Of a stretch of DNA of 64,000 nt, positions 8,551 to 17,296 are shown one piece after another. The stretch lies in the NCBI GenBank assembly GCA_902763335.1, contig CACWRR010000001.1, forward strand, positions 1 through 64,000, given 5' to 3'. The position numbers and the translations under genes are program-made. The notes beneath the pieces were generated by a model. That model saw only the letters and a list, made by a program, of their open reading frames with translations. It did no database searches and was not told the origin of the DNA. Origin of the DNA: an uncultured Lachnospiraceae bacterium (GTDB lineage Bacteria > Bacillota > Clostridia > Lachnospirales > Lachnospiraceae). Every line of letters begins with the position of its first letter. Position 1 is the first letter of the stretch.

Positions 8551-9131
8551 GACAGATTAAGAAATTTAACATTGATTTAAAGAAAATCGGGATGGATAAA
8601 TGGCTATTGATTGCCCTTGCGGGAGTTTTGATAGTCATGAGCAGTATTCCCACATCAAAAAAGGAAGTAAATACTGACAAAACCGGAAAAAATATTAAGG
8701 AAACACAGATACAGCAGAAGATGGACAGCAGGGAATACGTGGATTATATGGAGAAAAGGCTAAAATCAATGATTGAAAATATAGACGGAATAGGGAAGGC
8801 AGAGGTGATGATTACATTAAAGACTACAGGAGAAGATGTTATTCTTATGGAGAAACCGTATTCAAAATCACAGGTTACGGAAAATGATGACACCGGAGGA
8901 AGCAGGACAACCAATGAATTGTCAGAGGAACAAAGGGTAATATATATAACGGAGTCAGACGGGACTACGGTTCCGTATGTACTGAAAGAAAAAGAACCGG
9001 AGATAGAGGGAATAGCAATAGCAGCGAAAGGTGGTGGCAATAAAGCAAAGGCTGTTCAGATAATATCCATGACGGAGGCATTATTTTCGGTATCGGCACA
9101 TAAAATATCTGTAGTAGAAATGAACGAATAA
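8547..9131 (+). CDS. spoIIIAG: Stage III sporulation protein AG
   Basis: Ring-forming channel subunit; in B. subtilis it makes a 30-fold ring in the intermembrane space. One transmembrane helix (about residues 18-34) is followed by a soluble domain with the motif MIENIDGIGKAEVMITL and the SpoIIIAG-type insertion carrying EKPYSKSQV and a Gly/Ser/Thr-rich loop. It begins at GTG 8547, overlapping the spoIIIAF stop. At 194 aa it is typical. Confidence 0.92.
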   Translation: MRQIKKFNIDLKKIGMDKWLLIALAGVLIVMSSIPTSKKEVNTDKTGKNIKETQIQQKMDSREYVDYMEKRLKSMIENIDGIGKAEVMITLKTTGEDVILMEKPYSKSQVTENDDTGGSRTTNELSEEQRVIYITESDGTTVPYVLKEKEPEIEGIAIAAKGGGNKAKAVQIISMTEALFSVSAHKISVVEMNE

Positions 9132-9148
9132 AATCAGGGAGGTCAGTT

Positions 9149-9850
9149 TTGAAAAAAATAGTTAGAAAAAATCAGGTTATTATTACGGCATTGGCAATAA
9201 TGATTGCAGCAGCCGGGTATTTTAATTATGCGGAGAAGAACATAATAAAATCTACCGGAGTTGCAACTAAGGATACGGAGGAAAAAGAGACTATGGCTGA
9301 GGGAGAATCAGCCGGAGCAGCAGTGGAAGATCCTTATAATGATGATGAGCTTCTTCTGTCTGAAAATGATATATTAAGTCTGGATTCAGATGCAGGTGAA
9401 GAAAGCAGTGAGGCGGCATCCGAGGCACAGACGGAAGCACAGGTACAGCCGGAAAGCGAGGAGACCACACAGGAACCGGGAGAGGCGGTACTTACAAACG
9501 GAACTGCATTTTCTTCGGATGTAAAGCTTAACAGAGAGCAGTTAAGGGCAAAAAACAAAGAAGCATTACTTGAAATCGTAAATAATGCGTCAGTGTCTGA
9601 AGCACAGAGACAGCAGGCGGTCGATGCGATGGTGGAAATGACTGACAATGCAGAAAAGGAAGAGGCAGTTGAAATGCTCCTCGAAGCAAAAGGGTTTGCG
9701 AATGCGGTTGTAAGTATTTCCGACGGCACTGTTGATATCGTCATGGACATGACGGACATAACCGATGCACAGAGAGCGCAGATAGAAGATATCGTTGTCA
9801 GAAAAACAGGATTGTCACCTGATAATATAGTTATCACTCCTCTTAATTAA
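9149..9850 (+). CDS. spoIIIAH: Stage III sporulation protein AH
   Basis: The mother-cell half of the SpoIIQ-SpoIIIAH zipper across the intermembrane space. One N-terminal transmembrane helix (about residues 10-27) is followed by a long acidic Glu/Ser/Ala-rich linker (about 40-120) and a YscJ/FliF-like ring domain (about 130-233) ending with KTGLSPDNIVITPLN. It starts with TTG at 9149 after a strong AGGGAGGT site. The acidic linker is longer than in B. subtilis. It is the last gene of the operon. Confidence 0.92.
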   Translation: MKKIVRKNQVIITALAIMIAAAGYFNYAEKNIIKSTGVATKDTEEKETMAEGESAGAAVEDPYNDDELLLSENDILSLDSDAGEESSEAASEAQTEAQVQPESEETTQEPGEAVLTNGTAFSSDVKLNREQLRAKNKEALLEIVNNASVSEAQRQQAVDAMVEMTDNAEKEEAVEMLLEAKGFANAVVSISDGTVDIVMDMTDITDAQRAQIEDIVVRKTGLSPDNIVITPLN

Positions 9851-9853
9851 ATG

Positions 9854-9881
9854 TTGCAATTCCTCCCAATTTTGTTATAAT
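9854..9881 (+). promoter_or_regulatory. Predicted promoter of the Asp23-nusB-recN run
   Basis: TTGCAA at 9854-9859 and a perfect TATAAT at 9876-9881 are 16 bp apart, and the -10 carries the extended TGn element (TG at 9873-9874). It starts 4 bp after the spoIIIAH stop, so vegetative genes downstream do not depend on the sporulation operon. Confidence 0.75.
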
Positions 9882-9952
9882 AAAGTATCGGGATAAATCT
9901 GATTTTGGTACTTGGATTTAATAAAATGACATAAATATGGAGGTATTCAATA

Positions 9953-10333
9953 GTGGAAGAAAATAGAGCTACACATATGATACATGATGACGGAAGTATA
10001 GGACAGGTGCAGATAGTTGATGATGTAGTCGCTATCATAGCCGGACTCGCAGCTACAGAGACAGAAGGTGTGGAGGCCATGGCAGGTAACATTACCAATG
10101 AGCTTGTTGCAAAGCTTGGTATGAAGAACCTTTCAAAAGGTGTGAAAGTAAAAGTTACGGAAGAAGGCGTATATGTAGATTTAACATTAGTCCTTAAATA
10201 TGGTTACAATATACCTGATGTATCTGCAAAAGTTCAGGATAAGGTTAAAAGCGAGATAGAGAATATGACGGGACTTAATGTATTAGAAGTTAATATAAGA
10301 GTTGCAAGCGTGTCATTAGAGACGAATAATTAA
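9953..10333 (+). CDS. Asp23/Gls24-family envelope stress protein (YqhY-like)
   Basis: A 126-aa Asp23/Gls24 protein. The family includes membrane-surface stress proteins; the copy beside nusB corresponds to B. subtilis YqhY, linked to control of fatty acid synthesis. Conserved pieces seen are IGQVQIVDDVVAIIAGLAA, TEGVEAMAGN and the C-terminal VLEVNIRVASV. It starts with GTG 9953, preceded by GGAGG with a normal spacer. It is the first gene of the housekeeping run and has no membrane segment. Confidence 0.85.
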   Translation: MEENRATHMIHDDGSIGQVQIVDDVVAIIAGLAATETEGVEAMAGNITNELVAKLGMKNLSKGVKVKVTEEGVYVDLTLVLKYGYNIPDVSAKVQDKVKSEIENMTGLNVLEVNIRVASVSLETNN

Positions 10334-10342
10334 GCTTTTACG

Positions 10343-10366
10343 GGGTGTCCATTGTGGCACCCTTAT
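10343..10366 (+). terminator. Weak stem-loop between the Asp23 gene and nusB
   Basis: GGGTGTC at 10343-10349 pairs with GGCACCC at 10356-10362 with one G-U pair and a 6-nt loop, followed only by TTATT. It may attenuate transcription rather than stop it, since no promoter is evident before nusB. Confidence 0.4.
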
Positions 10367-10397
10367 TCGATATTAGATTACATGAACGGAGGAATTT

Positions 10398-10796
10398 ATG
10401 ACCAGAAGAGAGTTAAGAAAGCACGTATTTACACTTCTTTTTTGTTGCGAATTTTATGAGAAAAATGAGATAAACCAGCAGAAAGAGCTGTATCTTGACA
10501 ACCCTGAAGTGCATTTAAGTGAAGAACAGGCAGAACATATAAGTGCCAGAGTGGATTTGGTGCTGGAGAAAAAAGAAGAGATAGACGAACTTGTAAATAA
10601 TGTATCTGAAAACTGGAAAACAGACAGAATGGGTAAAGTTGAACTGTCTCTTATACGTCTGGGATGCTATGAGATGAAGTATGATGATGACATCCCTACG
10701 GCAGTTGCGATAAATGAAGCGGTTGAACTGGCTAAGATATATGGAAGTCAGGAAGCAGGAGCGTTTGTAAACGGAGTACTTGCAAAGCTTCTATAG
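10398..10796 (+). CDS. nusB: Transcription antitermination factor NusB
   Basis: NusB binds boxA RNA with NusE (S10) to keep RNA polymerase antiterminated on rRNA operons. The 132-aa sequence starts MTRRELRKHVFTLLF and ends with the family helix segments ELSLIRLGCYEM, VAINEAVELAKIYG and AGAFVNGVLAKL. The gene follows the Asp23 gene and overlaps the region just before xseA, an order common in Firmicutes. Confidence 0.95.
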   Translation: MTRRELRKHVFTLLFCCEFYEKNEINQQKELYLDNPEVHLSEEQAEHISARVDLVLEKKEEIDELVNNVSENWKTDRMGKVELSLIRLGCYEMKYDDDIPTAVAINEAVELAKIYGSQEAGAFVNGVLAKLL

Positions 10797-10812
10797 AAAC
10801 AGGAAAGGTAAC

Positions 10813-12018
10813 GTGAAGACGGTGGCAGGAGTATATACAGTCGGACAGGTTAATTCATATATAAAAAATATGTTTGCCGAGGATTTTGCCCTCAGGCGTA
10901 TATCGATAAAGGGCGAGATATCGAATTGTAAGTATCATTCGTCAGGGCATATTTATTTTTCACTCAAGGATAAAAATGCAGTCATAGCCTGCGTTATGTT
11001 TAAAAGCAATACAAAGGGACTGGATTTCAGACTTACGGAGGGTCAGTCCGTTGTGGCTACTGGTACCGTAAGTGTATATGAGCGTGATGGAAAATATCAG
11101 CTGTATGCTGAAAAGATAACATCAGATGGTGCGGGAGATTTGCATAAGAAGTTTGAAGAGCTCAAAAAAGAACTTGAGGAAATGGGAATGTTTGCACCTG
11201 AGTATAAAAAGCCTATTCCTAAGTATGCGATGAATATCGGTATAGTGACTGCTGCCACAGGAGCAGCAATACAGGATATTATAAATATATCAACAAGAAG
11301 AAATCCGTATGTTCAGCTTAATCTGTATCCGTCTCTTGTTCAGGGAGCATCTGCTGCTTCTGATATTGTAAACGGCATAAGATGTCTTGACAATATGGGA
11401 ATGGACGTGATTATAGTCGGCAGGGGCGGAGGCTCGATAGAAGATTTGTGGGCTTTTAACGAAGAAATAGTGGCAAGAGCCGTATTTGAATGTAATACAC
11501 CTGTAATATCAGCGGTCGGTCATGAAACTGACACAACCATAATAGATTATGTGGCAGACAGAAGAGCACCGACACCATCGGCAGCGGCAGAACTTGCGGT
11601 GTTTGATTATATGAGATTTGAGCAGGATATTAACGATATAGGTTATACTCTGAAAAGGAGTCTTATAAGAAAATCACAGAGCTCGAGGGCAATTCTTGAA
11701 CAATACCGGTTAAGGCTTATAAATAAAAGTCCGCAAAACCGTATATTTGAAAGCAGACAGAGGGTATCAGACATGCAGGAACAGATGTCAGATATTATGC
11801 ATGACAGATTAAACATACTTAAAAATAATCTTGCGGTTATGTCAGAGAGACTTAACGGTCTGTCACCGCTAAACAAATTGTCAAAGGGTTATGCATATGT
11901 TCAGACAAAGGATGAAAAGCCTCTGACAGACATAGCACAGATAAAGCCGGGCGATGATATAAAGCTTAATCTGCAAAACGGAAGTGCCATGGCACAGATA
12001 AAGAAAGTACTTGATTAA
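10813..12018 (+). CDS. xseA: Exodeoxyribonuclease VII large subunit
   Basis: Catalytic subunit of exonuclease VII, which degrades single-stranded DNA from both ends. The OB-fold domain opens with VYTVGQVNSYIKNMF and ISIKGEISN, and the catalytic region holds IGIVTAATGAAIQDI, GRGGGSIEDLW and GHETDTTIIDYVADRRAPTPS (split across about residues 240-265); a coiled C-terminal half follows. An upstream TTG at 10780 would overlap nusB; GTG 10813 sits 4 nt after AGGAAAGG, so I use it. The small subunit gene follows directly. Confidence 0.93.
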   Translation: MKTVAGVYTVGQVNSYIKNMFAEDFALRRISIKGEISNCKYHSSGHIYFSLKDKNAVIACVMFKSNTKGLDFRLTEGQSVVATGTVSVYERDGKYQLYAEKITSDGAGDLHKKFEELKKELEEMGMFAPEYKKPIPKYAMNIGIVTAATGAAIQDIINISTRRNPYVQLNLYPSLVQGASAASDIVNGIRCLDNMGMDVIIVGRGGGSIEDLWAFNEEIVARAVFECNTPVISAVGHETDTTIIDYVADRRAPTPSAAAELAVFDYMRFEQDINDIGYTLKRSLIRKSQSSRAILEQYRLRLINKSPQNRIFESRQRVSDMQEQMSDIMHDRLNILKNNLAVMSERLNGLSPLNKLSKGYAYVQTKDEKPLTDIAQIKPGDDIKLNLQNGSAMAQIKKVLD

Positions 12019-12037
12019 ATCGGAATGGAGTAGAAAT

Positions 12038-12247
12038 ATGGCAGCTGAGAGCAAATCTATAGAGAAAAATTTTGAAGAGCTGGGTAAAATTATTGAAATG
12101 ATGGATAATGATGAAGTATCCCTTGAAGATTCATTTAAGCTCTATGAAAAGGGTATGAAACTGGTAAAACAGTGTAATGATAAGATTGATAAAGTAGAAA
12201 AAAAGATAAATATTATTGAAGGAAATGTGGAAAATGATGGAATTTAA
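12038..12247 (+). CDS. xseB: Exodeoxyribonuclease VII small subunit
   Basis: A 69-aa helical-hairpin partner of XseA. The conserved motif FEELGKIIEMMDNDEVSLEDSFKLYEKGM (about residues 12-40) is intact and the typical CNDKIDKVEKKI helix follows. ATG 12038 follows GGAATGGAG. Its 3' end overlaps the start of the prenyl transferase gene, so expression is probably coupled. Confidence 0.93.
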   Translation: MAAESKSIEKNFEELGKIIEMMDNDEVSLEDSFKLYEKGMKLVKQCNDKIDKVEKKINIIEGNVENDGI

Positions 12248-13124
12248 CAAAGAATTTAAAGAGAGAACCGCATGGGCAGAGAAGGTTGTCAAAGAATTTC
12301 TTCCGGAGGAAACTACAAAGCAGAAACTTGTAATGGAAGCAATGAATTACAGTGTAAACGCAGGAGGCAAGAGATTGCGTCCGCTTTTAATGTGTGAAAC
12401 TGTAAAGATGTTTGGCGGTGATACGGAGAATGTAAAACCGTTTATGGCAGCGATAGAGTATATACACACATATTCCCTTGTTCACGATGATCTTCCGGCT
12501 ATGGATAATGATGATTACAGAAGAGGAAGAAAGACTACCCATAAAGAATATGGTGAGGGAATGGGTGTACTTGCAGGGGACGCACTGTTAAATTATGCAT
12601 TTGAGACAGCGATAGACGGCGTGCTGAAAAGTGACAATCCGGCGAGAGCTGCTGCCGCATTATCTGTTATTGCCCATAAAGCGGGAATATATGGCATGAT
12701 AGGCGGACAGACAGTTGATATAATGTCTGAGGGCAAACCGCAGACTAAGGATTCACTTGATTATATAAATGAATTAAAAACAGGAGCGCTTATAGAAGCA
12801 TCCATGATGGCAGGAGCAATACTTGCAGGAGCCACACAGAGTGAAGTTGACGTTATAGAGAAGATTGCATCAAATATCGGACTGGCATTTCAGATTAAAG
12901 ATGACATACTTGATGTCACCGGAGATGAAGAAGAGATAGGAAAGCCTGTACACAGCGACGAGAAAAATAACAAATCTACATATGTAAATATTATGGGTAT
13001 AGATGAGGCCGCAAAAGAGGTTAAGCGACTTTCGACAGAGGCAGAAGAGTGCCTTAAATCACTGGGAAAAGAAGATGAATTTCTGTTAATGCTTATTGAT
13101 TGGTTGACATCCAGGAAAAAATAG
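12234..13124 (+). CDS. ispA: Polyprenyl synthetase (farnesyl/geranyl diphosphate synthase)
   Basis: Condenses IPP with allylic diphosphates to give C15 (possibly C20) prenyl chains for undecaprenyl and quinone-type lipids. The first Asp-rich motif DDLPAMDND lies at about residue 84, the second DDILD at about 223; GGKRLRP at about 43-49 is the substrate-binding motif. The start is ATG 12234 or 12237, inside xseB. It lies directly before dxs, placing the MEP pathway entry and a chain elongation step in one transcript. Exact chain length cannot be read safely. Confidence 0.92.
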   Translation: MMEFNKEFKERTAWAEKVVKEFLPEETTKQKLVMEAMNYSVNAGGKRLRPLLMCETVKMFGGDTENVKPFMAAIEYIHTYSLVHDDLPAMDNDDYRRGRKTTHKEYGEGMGVLAGDALLNYAFETAIDGVLKSDNPARAAAALSVIAHKAGIYGMIGGQTVDIMSEGKPQTKDSLDYINELKTGALIEASMMAGAILAGATQSEVDVIEKIASNIGLAFQIKDDILDVTGDEEEIGKPVHSDEKNNKSTYVNIMGIDEAAKEVKRLSTEAEECLKSLGKEDEFLLMLIDWLTSRKK

Positions 13125-13149
13125 CAGTCGTATAGCGGAGGGACTGGTT

Positions 13150-15018
13150 ATGGTATTAGAGAGAATAAATAAACCAAATGATATAAAAGATATAGATAAA
13201 GAGGAATATGACATTCTCGCACAGGAAATCAGAGAATTCCTGATCGAAAAGATAAGCGCAAGCGGAGGACATCTTGCTTCAAATCTTGGTGTTGTAGAGC
13301 TTACCATGGCGTTACATCTTGCATTTGAACTTCCTGAGGATAAGATTATATGGGATGTTGGACATCAGTCATATACGCATAAAATTCTTACCGGAAGAAA
13401 AAATGAGTTTAACAGACTCCGTAAGTACGGTGGAATGAGCGGATTTCCAAAGAGACGTGAGAGTGAGTATGACTGCTTTGATACAGGACACAGTTCTACG
13501 TCTATTTCGGCAGGACTCGGTATTATAAGCGGAAATGCGTTAAATGGAGATGACTCCTACGTCGTATCGGTTATAGGTGATGGGGCATTAACAGGTGGTA
13601 TGGCATACGAGGCTTTAAATAACGTTTCAGCACTTCACAGAAATTTTATTATCGTATTAAATGATAATGATATGTCCATATCAAAAAATGTAGGCGGAAT
13701 GTCAAAATATCTTACAAATCTGAGAGCCGGTTCGGCGTATATAGAACTTAAAAACGGTGTTGTTGACCAGCTCAATAAGATTCCTAAAATAGGGGACAAG
13801 CTGGTAACGAAGATACGCAAAACAAAAAGCAGTATAAAGCAGCTTGTAATACCGGGAATGTTATTTGAAGATATGGGAATCACGTATCTGGGTCCTGTGG
13901 ACGGCCATGACATAAACGGTATGGTAAGAGTGTTTAATGAAGCTAAAAACATAGACCATGGTGTTATTATACATGTTCTTACCCACAAGGGAAAAGGATA
14001 TAAATATGCAGAAAAATATCCTGATAAGTTTCACGGTATTGCACCGTTTAATCCTGAAACCGGAAAGGTGCTTGACAGACCGGAGAAACCTTCGTACACG
14101 GATGTGTTCTCAAAGGCATTTATGAAATTAGCAGAAAAGGATGAAAAGGTGGTGGCTATATGTGCTGCCATGCCGGATGGAACGGGATTAAAGAAATTCA
14201 GTGAACAGCATCCTGACAGATTTTTCGATGTGGGAATAGCGGAGGAACATGCGGTGACATTTGCGGCAGGTCTCGCCTCTACAGGATTTAAACCATATGT
14301 TGCGATTTATTCATCATTTCTGCAGAGAGCATATGACCAGATACTTCATGATGTCTGTATACAGGACCTGCCCGTAAAATTCATGGTGGACAGGGCAGGT
14401 CTTGTAGGCGGTGACGGTGAAACACATCAGGGAATATTTGATCTGTCATATCTCAGCAATATTCCGAATATGAATATCATTGCACCGAAGAACAAGTATG
14501 AGTTAGCTGATGCAGTCAGATTTGCTGCGGATTTTTCACATCCGATAGCCATAAGATATCCGAGAGGAGAGGCTTATGACGGACTTAAGGAATACAGGGC
14601 TCCTATAGAGTATGGCAGAAGTGAGATAATATACAGGGAAAAGGATATAGCGCTGATAGCTGCCGGAACCATGGTTAAGAAAGCGGTAGAAGTAAGGAAA
14701 TGTTTAAAAGAACAGGGATATTCCGTTACTCTGGTAAATGCCAGATTTGTAAAGCCGATAGATGAGAAATGTTTAGAGACACTTTCGGAGACACATTATC
14801 TTTTTGTGACGATGGAAGAAAACGTTGTAAGCGGGGGATTTGGTGAAACTGTTCTAAGGTATGTTAATACGATGAATAAAAACATAAAGGTAATAAATAT
14901 TGCCATACCGAATCTCTATGTGGAGCATGGAAGCATAGATATATTAGAAAGAGAATCAGGAATAGATTCTGCTTCAATAGTAAATAAGATTAAGGATAAT
15001 GTACAGCATCAGAAGTAA
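13150..15018 (+). CDS. dxs: 1-deoxy-D-xylulose-5-phosphate synthase
   Basis: Thiamine-diphosphate enzyme making DXP from pyruvate and glyceraldehyde 3-phosphate, first step of the MEP isoprenoid route. Key segments are WDVGHQSYTHKILTGR, the ThDP/Mg motif GDGALTGGMAYEALNN, the DNDMSIS loop, GIAEEHAV with the catalytic Glu and DRAGLVGGDGETHQG. At 622 aa it is full length. Start ATG 13150 follows GCGGAGGG. It is embedded between ispA and tlyA. Confidence 0.96.
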   Translation: MVLERINKPNDIKDIDKEEYDILAQEIREFLIEKISASGGHLASNLGVVELTMALHLAFELPEDKIIWDVGHQSYTHKILTGRKNEFNRLRKYGGMSGFPKRRESEYDCFDTGHSSTSISAGLGIISGNALNGDDSYVVSVIGDGALTGGMAYEALNNVSALHRNFIIVLNDNDMSISKNVGGMSKYLTNLRAGSAYIELKNGVVDQLNKIPKIGDKLVTKIRKTKSSIKQLVIPGMLFEDMGITYLGPVDGHDINGMVRVFNEAKNIDHGVIIHVLTHKGKGYKYAEKYPDKFHGIAPFNPETGKVLDRPEKPSYTDVFSKAFMKLAEKDEKVVAICAAMPDGTGLKKFSEQHPDRFFDVGIAEEHAVTFAAGLASTGFKPYVAIYSSFLQRAYDQILHDVCIQDLPVKFMVDRAGLVGGDGETHQGIFDLSYLSNIPNMNIIAPKNKYELADAVRFAADFSHPIAIRYPRGEAYDGLKEYRAPIEYGRSEIIYREKDIALIAAGTMVKKAVEVRKCLKEQGYSVTLVNARFVKPIDEKCLETLSETHYLFVTMEENVVSGGFGETVLRYVNTMNKNIKVINIAIPNLYVEHGSIDILERESGIDSASIVNKIKDNVQHQK

Positions 15019-15039
15019 TATTTCTGAGTGGAGGTAGTC

Positions 15040-15867
15040 ATGAAGGAAAGATTAGATGTAATGCTTGTAAATCGTGGTCTTGCACCATCAAGAGAAAAGG
15101 CAAAAGCCATAATCATGAGCGGTCAGGTATATGTTGACGGTCAGAAAGAGGACAAGGCGGGAACAAGTTTTGCAGAAGAGGTAAAAATAGAAGTCAGAGG
15201 TAATACATTGCCTTATGTAAGTCGTGGTGGTCTGAAACTTGAAAAGGCAATGAATAACTTTGGCGTTAATGTGGATAAAAAAATATGTATGGATGTAGGT
15301 GCATCTACAGGCGGATTTACCGACTGCATGTTACAGAATGGAGCAGTAAAGGTATATTCTGTGGATGTGGGACACGGTCAGCTTGCATGGAAGTTAAGAC
15401 AGGATGAGCGTGTTGTATGTATGGAAAAGACTAATATAAGGTATGTAGAACCGGCAGATATTCCGGACAGGATAGAGTTTTCTTCGATAGATGTATCATT
15501 TATATCGCTGACAAAGGTTTTGCTTCCGGTTAAAAATCTGCTGACAGATGACGGGCGGATTGTATGTCTTATCAAACCACAGTTTGAGGCAGGACGTGAA
15601 AAAGTAGGTAAAAAAGGTGTAGTAAGAGACAAGGCGGTACATCGTGAAGTGATAGAAAAGGTTATGGAGTATGCTGCATCCATAGGATTTAATATTTTAA
15701 ATCTTGATTATTCTCCTATAAAAGGACCTGAAGGCAACATAGAATATCTCTTATATCTTGAAAACGGTAATCGGGATGAGACAGATGAGATAAAAACAGA
15801 TATAAATGCTGAAGGTGTAAGTGTGAATGATGTTGTAGATATGGCACATGGAGACCTTGATAAATAG
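15040..15867 (+). CDS. tlyA: TlyA-family rRNA (cytidine-2'-O)-methyltransferase
   Basis: A 275-aa protein with an N-terminal S4 RNA-binding domain (about residues 1-60, with KERLDVMLVNRGLA and VYVDGQ) and an FtsJ-like methyltransferase domain beginning VSRGGLKLEKAM. The SAM site reads MDVGASTGGFTDC and the later motif is CLIKPQFEAGR. Family members methylate ribose in 16S/23S rRNA and set capreomycin sensitivity in mycobacteria; older annotations call them hemolysin A. ATG 15040 is preferred over the in-frame GTG at 15028 because GGAGGT stands just before it. The acidic C-terminal tail of about 30 residues is extra. Confidence 0.9.
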   Translation: MKERLDVMLVNRGLAPSREKAKAIIMSGQVYVDGQKEDKAGTSFAEEVKIEVRGNTLPYVSRGGLKLEKAMNNFGVNVDKKICMDVGASTGGFTDCMLQNGAVKVYSVDVGHGQLAWKLRQDERVVCMEKTNIRYVEPADIPDRIEFSSIDVSFISLTKVLLPVKNLLTDDGRIVCLIKPQFEAGREKVGKKGVVRDKAVHREVIEKVMEYAASIGFNILNLDYSPIKGPEGNIEYLLYLENGNRDETDEIKTDINAEGVSVNDVVDMAHGDLDK

Positions 15868-15895
15868 CTTTTGATGAAATGAGGACTGGTAAGAG

Positions 15896-16771
15896 ATGGA
15901 CAATTTTTTTCTGATTACAAACAGAGATAAGGACGCAGATTATGTTATTACGGAAAAAATAATGTCGATAATAGAAAGGGCAGGCAGGAAATGTTTTGTG
16001 CGACGGAATGAAGGAAACATTATAGCGGACGGAGTGTTAAAAAAGTACAGCTATACAAATCCGAACGATGTTCCTGAAAATACGGACTGTATAATAGTGC
16101 TTGGCGGCGACGGAACAATGATACTTGCTGCAAGAGACCTTGTACAGCTTGATATACCGTTTATAGGCATAAATCTCGGCAATCTCGGATATCTTGCTGA
16201 AGTCGAGGTTCAGAATGTGGAAGAGACCATAACTCAGCTTATAGAAGACAGATATCACATTGAAAAGAGAATAATGTTATCGGGAGATTTATACAGAAAT
16301 GGCGAAAAGGTTTGCCACAATATAGCACTTAATGATATTGTTGTGGGGAGAAGCGGTACACTGCGTGTTATTGATTTTGATATTTATGTAGATGATATTC
16401 TGCTTAATCACTATACTGCAGATGGAATAATCATAGCTACTCCGACAGGATCGACAGCGTATAATCTTTCAGCCGGAGGGCCTATAGTAACGCCACCGGC
16501 AGATATTGTCCTTTTGACACCGGTATGTGCCCATACTTTAAATACGAGAAGCATTGTATTGCCTGCCGGTTCTGAGATAGAGATAGAAATATGTCCTGAC
16601 AGACATGGTATGGATGATGAGAAAATATTATCATTTGATGGAAGTGAGAATGTCAGTCTGAAACCGGGAGACCGCATTAAGATTACAAAATCGGCGCTTG
16701 ATACAAAGATTATTAAACTCAGTAACAGGAGTTTTGTGGAGATATTACAGAAAAAGATGAGTGTGAAATAA
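15896..16771 (+). CDS. nadK: NAD kinase
   Basis: Phosphorylates NAD to NADP. The ATP/NAD-kinase signature GGDGTMILAARD is present at about residues 68-79, then GINLGNLGYLAEVE, the second motif DGIIIATPTGSTAYNLSAGGPIV (about 179-201) and a closing SFDGSENVSL. At 291 aa it is normal. It lies 28 bp after tlyA and before argR and recN, a common order. Confidence 0.95.
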   Translation: MDNFFLITNRDKDADYVITEKIMSIIERAGRKCFVRRNEGNIIADGVLKKYSYTNPNDVPENTDCIIVLGGDGTMILAARDLVQLDIPFIGINLGNLGYLAEVEVQNVEETITQLIEDRYHIEKRIMLSGDLYRNGEKVCHNIALNDIVVGRSGTLRVIDFDIYVDDILLNHYTADGIIIATPTGSTAYNLSAGGPIVTPPADIVLLTPVCAHTLNTRSIVLPAGSEIEIEICPDRHGMDDEKILSFDGSENVSLKPGDRIKITKSALDTKIIKLSNRSFVEILQKKMSVK

Positions 16772-16813
16772 AAGCTGACAGAATACAGCCAGCGAAAGGG
16801 AAGGTGCAGTATT

Positions 16814-17281
16814 GTGAAATTAGCCAGACACAGAAAGATAATTGAATTAGTTAATGAGCGTGTAATAGAAACGCAGGAAGAGTTAGCTGAACAATTAAAA
16901 CAATCGGGATATAATGTTACACAGGCAACAGTGTCAAGAGACATAAGGGAGCTGAAACTGACAAAAATAACCGATAATTCAGGAAAACAAAGATATGGGG
17001 TTGTTCAGAATAAAAGCACTGACATGAACGAAAAGTACATACGAATATTAAAGGATGGATTTATGTCGATGGATATGGCCATGAACATTCTTGTTATCAA
17101 AACAGTTTCCGGTATGGCTATGGCAGTTGCGGCAGCCCTTGATGCCATGCAGTGGAGTGAGATAGTTGGCAGTATCGCAGGTGACGATACAATAATGTGT
17201 GCCGTCAGAAGCGTCGATGAGACATTGATAGTGATGGAGAAGATAAAGAAGATAGTAGACAGCCGAACGGGAGAGAAATGA
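16814..17281 (+). CDS. argR: Arginine repressor ArgR
   Basis: Hexameric arginine-responsive repressor of arginine synthesis and activator of catabolism (AhrC in Bacillus). The winged-helix domain includes ETQEELAEQLKQSGYNVTQATVSRDIRELKL (about residues 17-47), and the C-terminal arginine-binding domain contains GSIAGDDTIMC. It starts at GTG 16814 with AAGG 9 nt before. At 155 aa it is full length. The gene sits between nadK and recN as in many Firmicutes. Confidence 0.94.
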   Translation: MKLARHRKIIELVNERVIETQEELAEQLKQSGYNVTQATVSRDIRELKLTKITDNSGKQRYGVVQNKSTDMNEKYIRILKDGFMSMDMAMNILVIKTVSGMAMAVAAALDAMQWSEIVGSIAGDDTIMCAVRSVDETLIVMEKIKKIVDSRTGEK

Positions 17282-17296
17282 TAAAGGAGGGAAAAT

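Noticed and set aside
13031-13040. Spo0A-box-like TTTCGACAG inside ispA and a similar one near 40376 in thiD
   Set aside because: Both lie deep in coding sequence without promoters nearby, so they are expected by chance.
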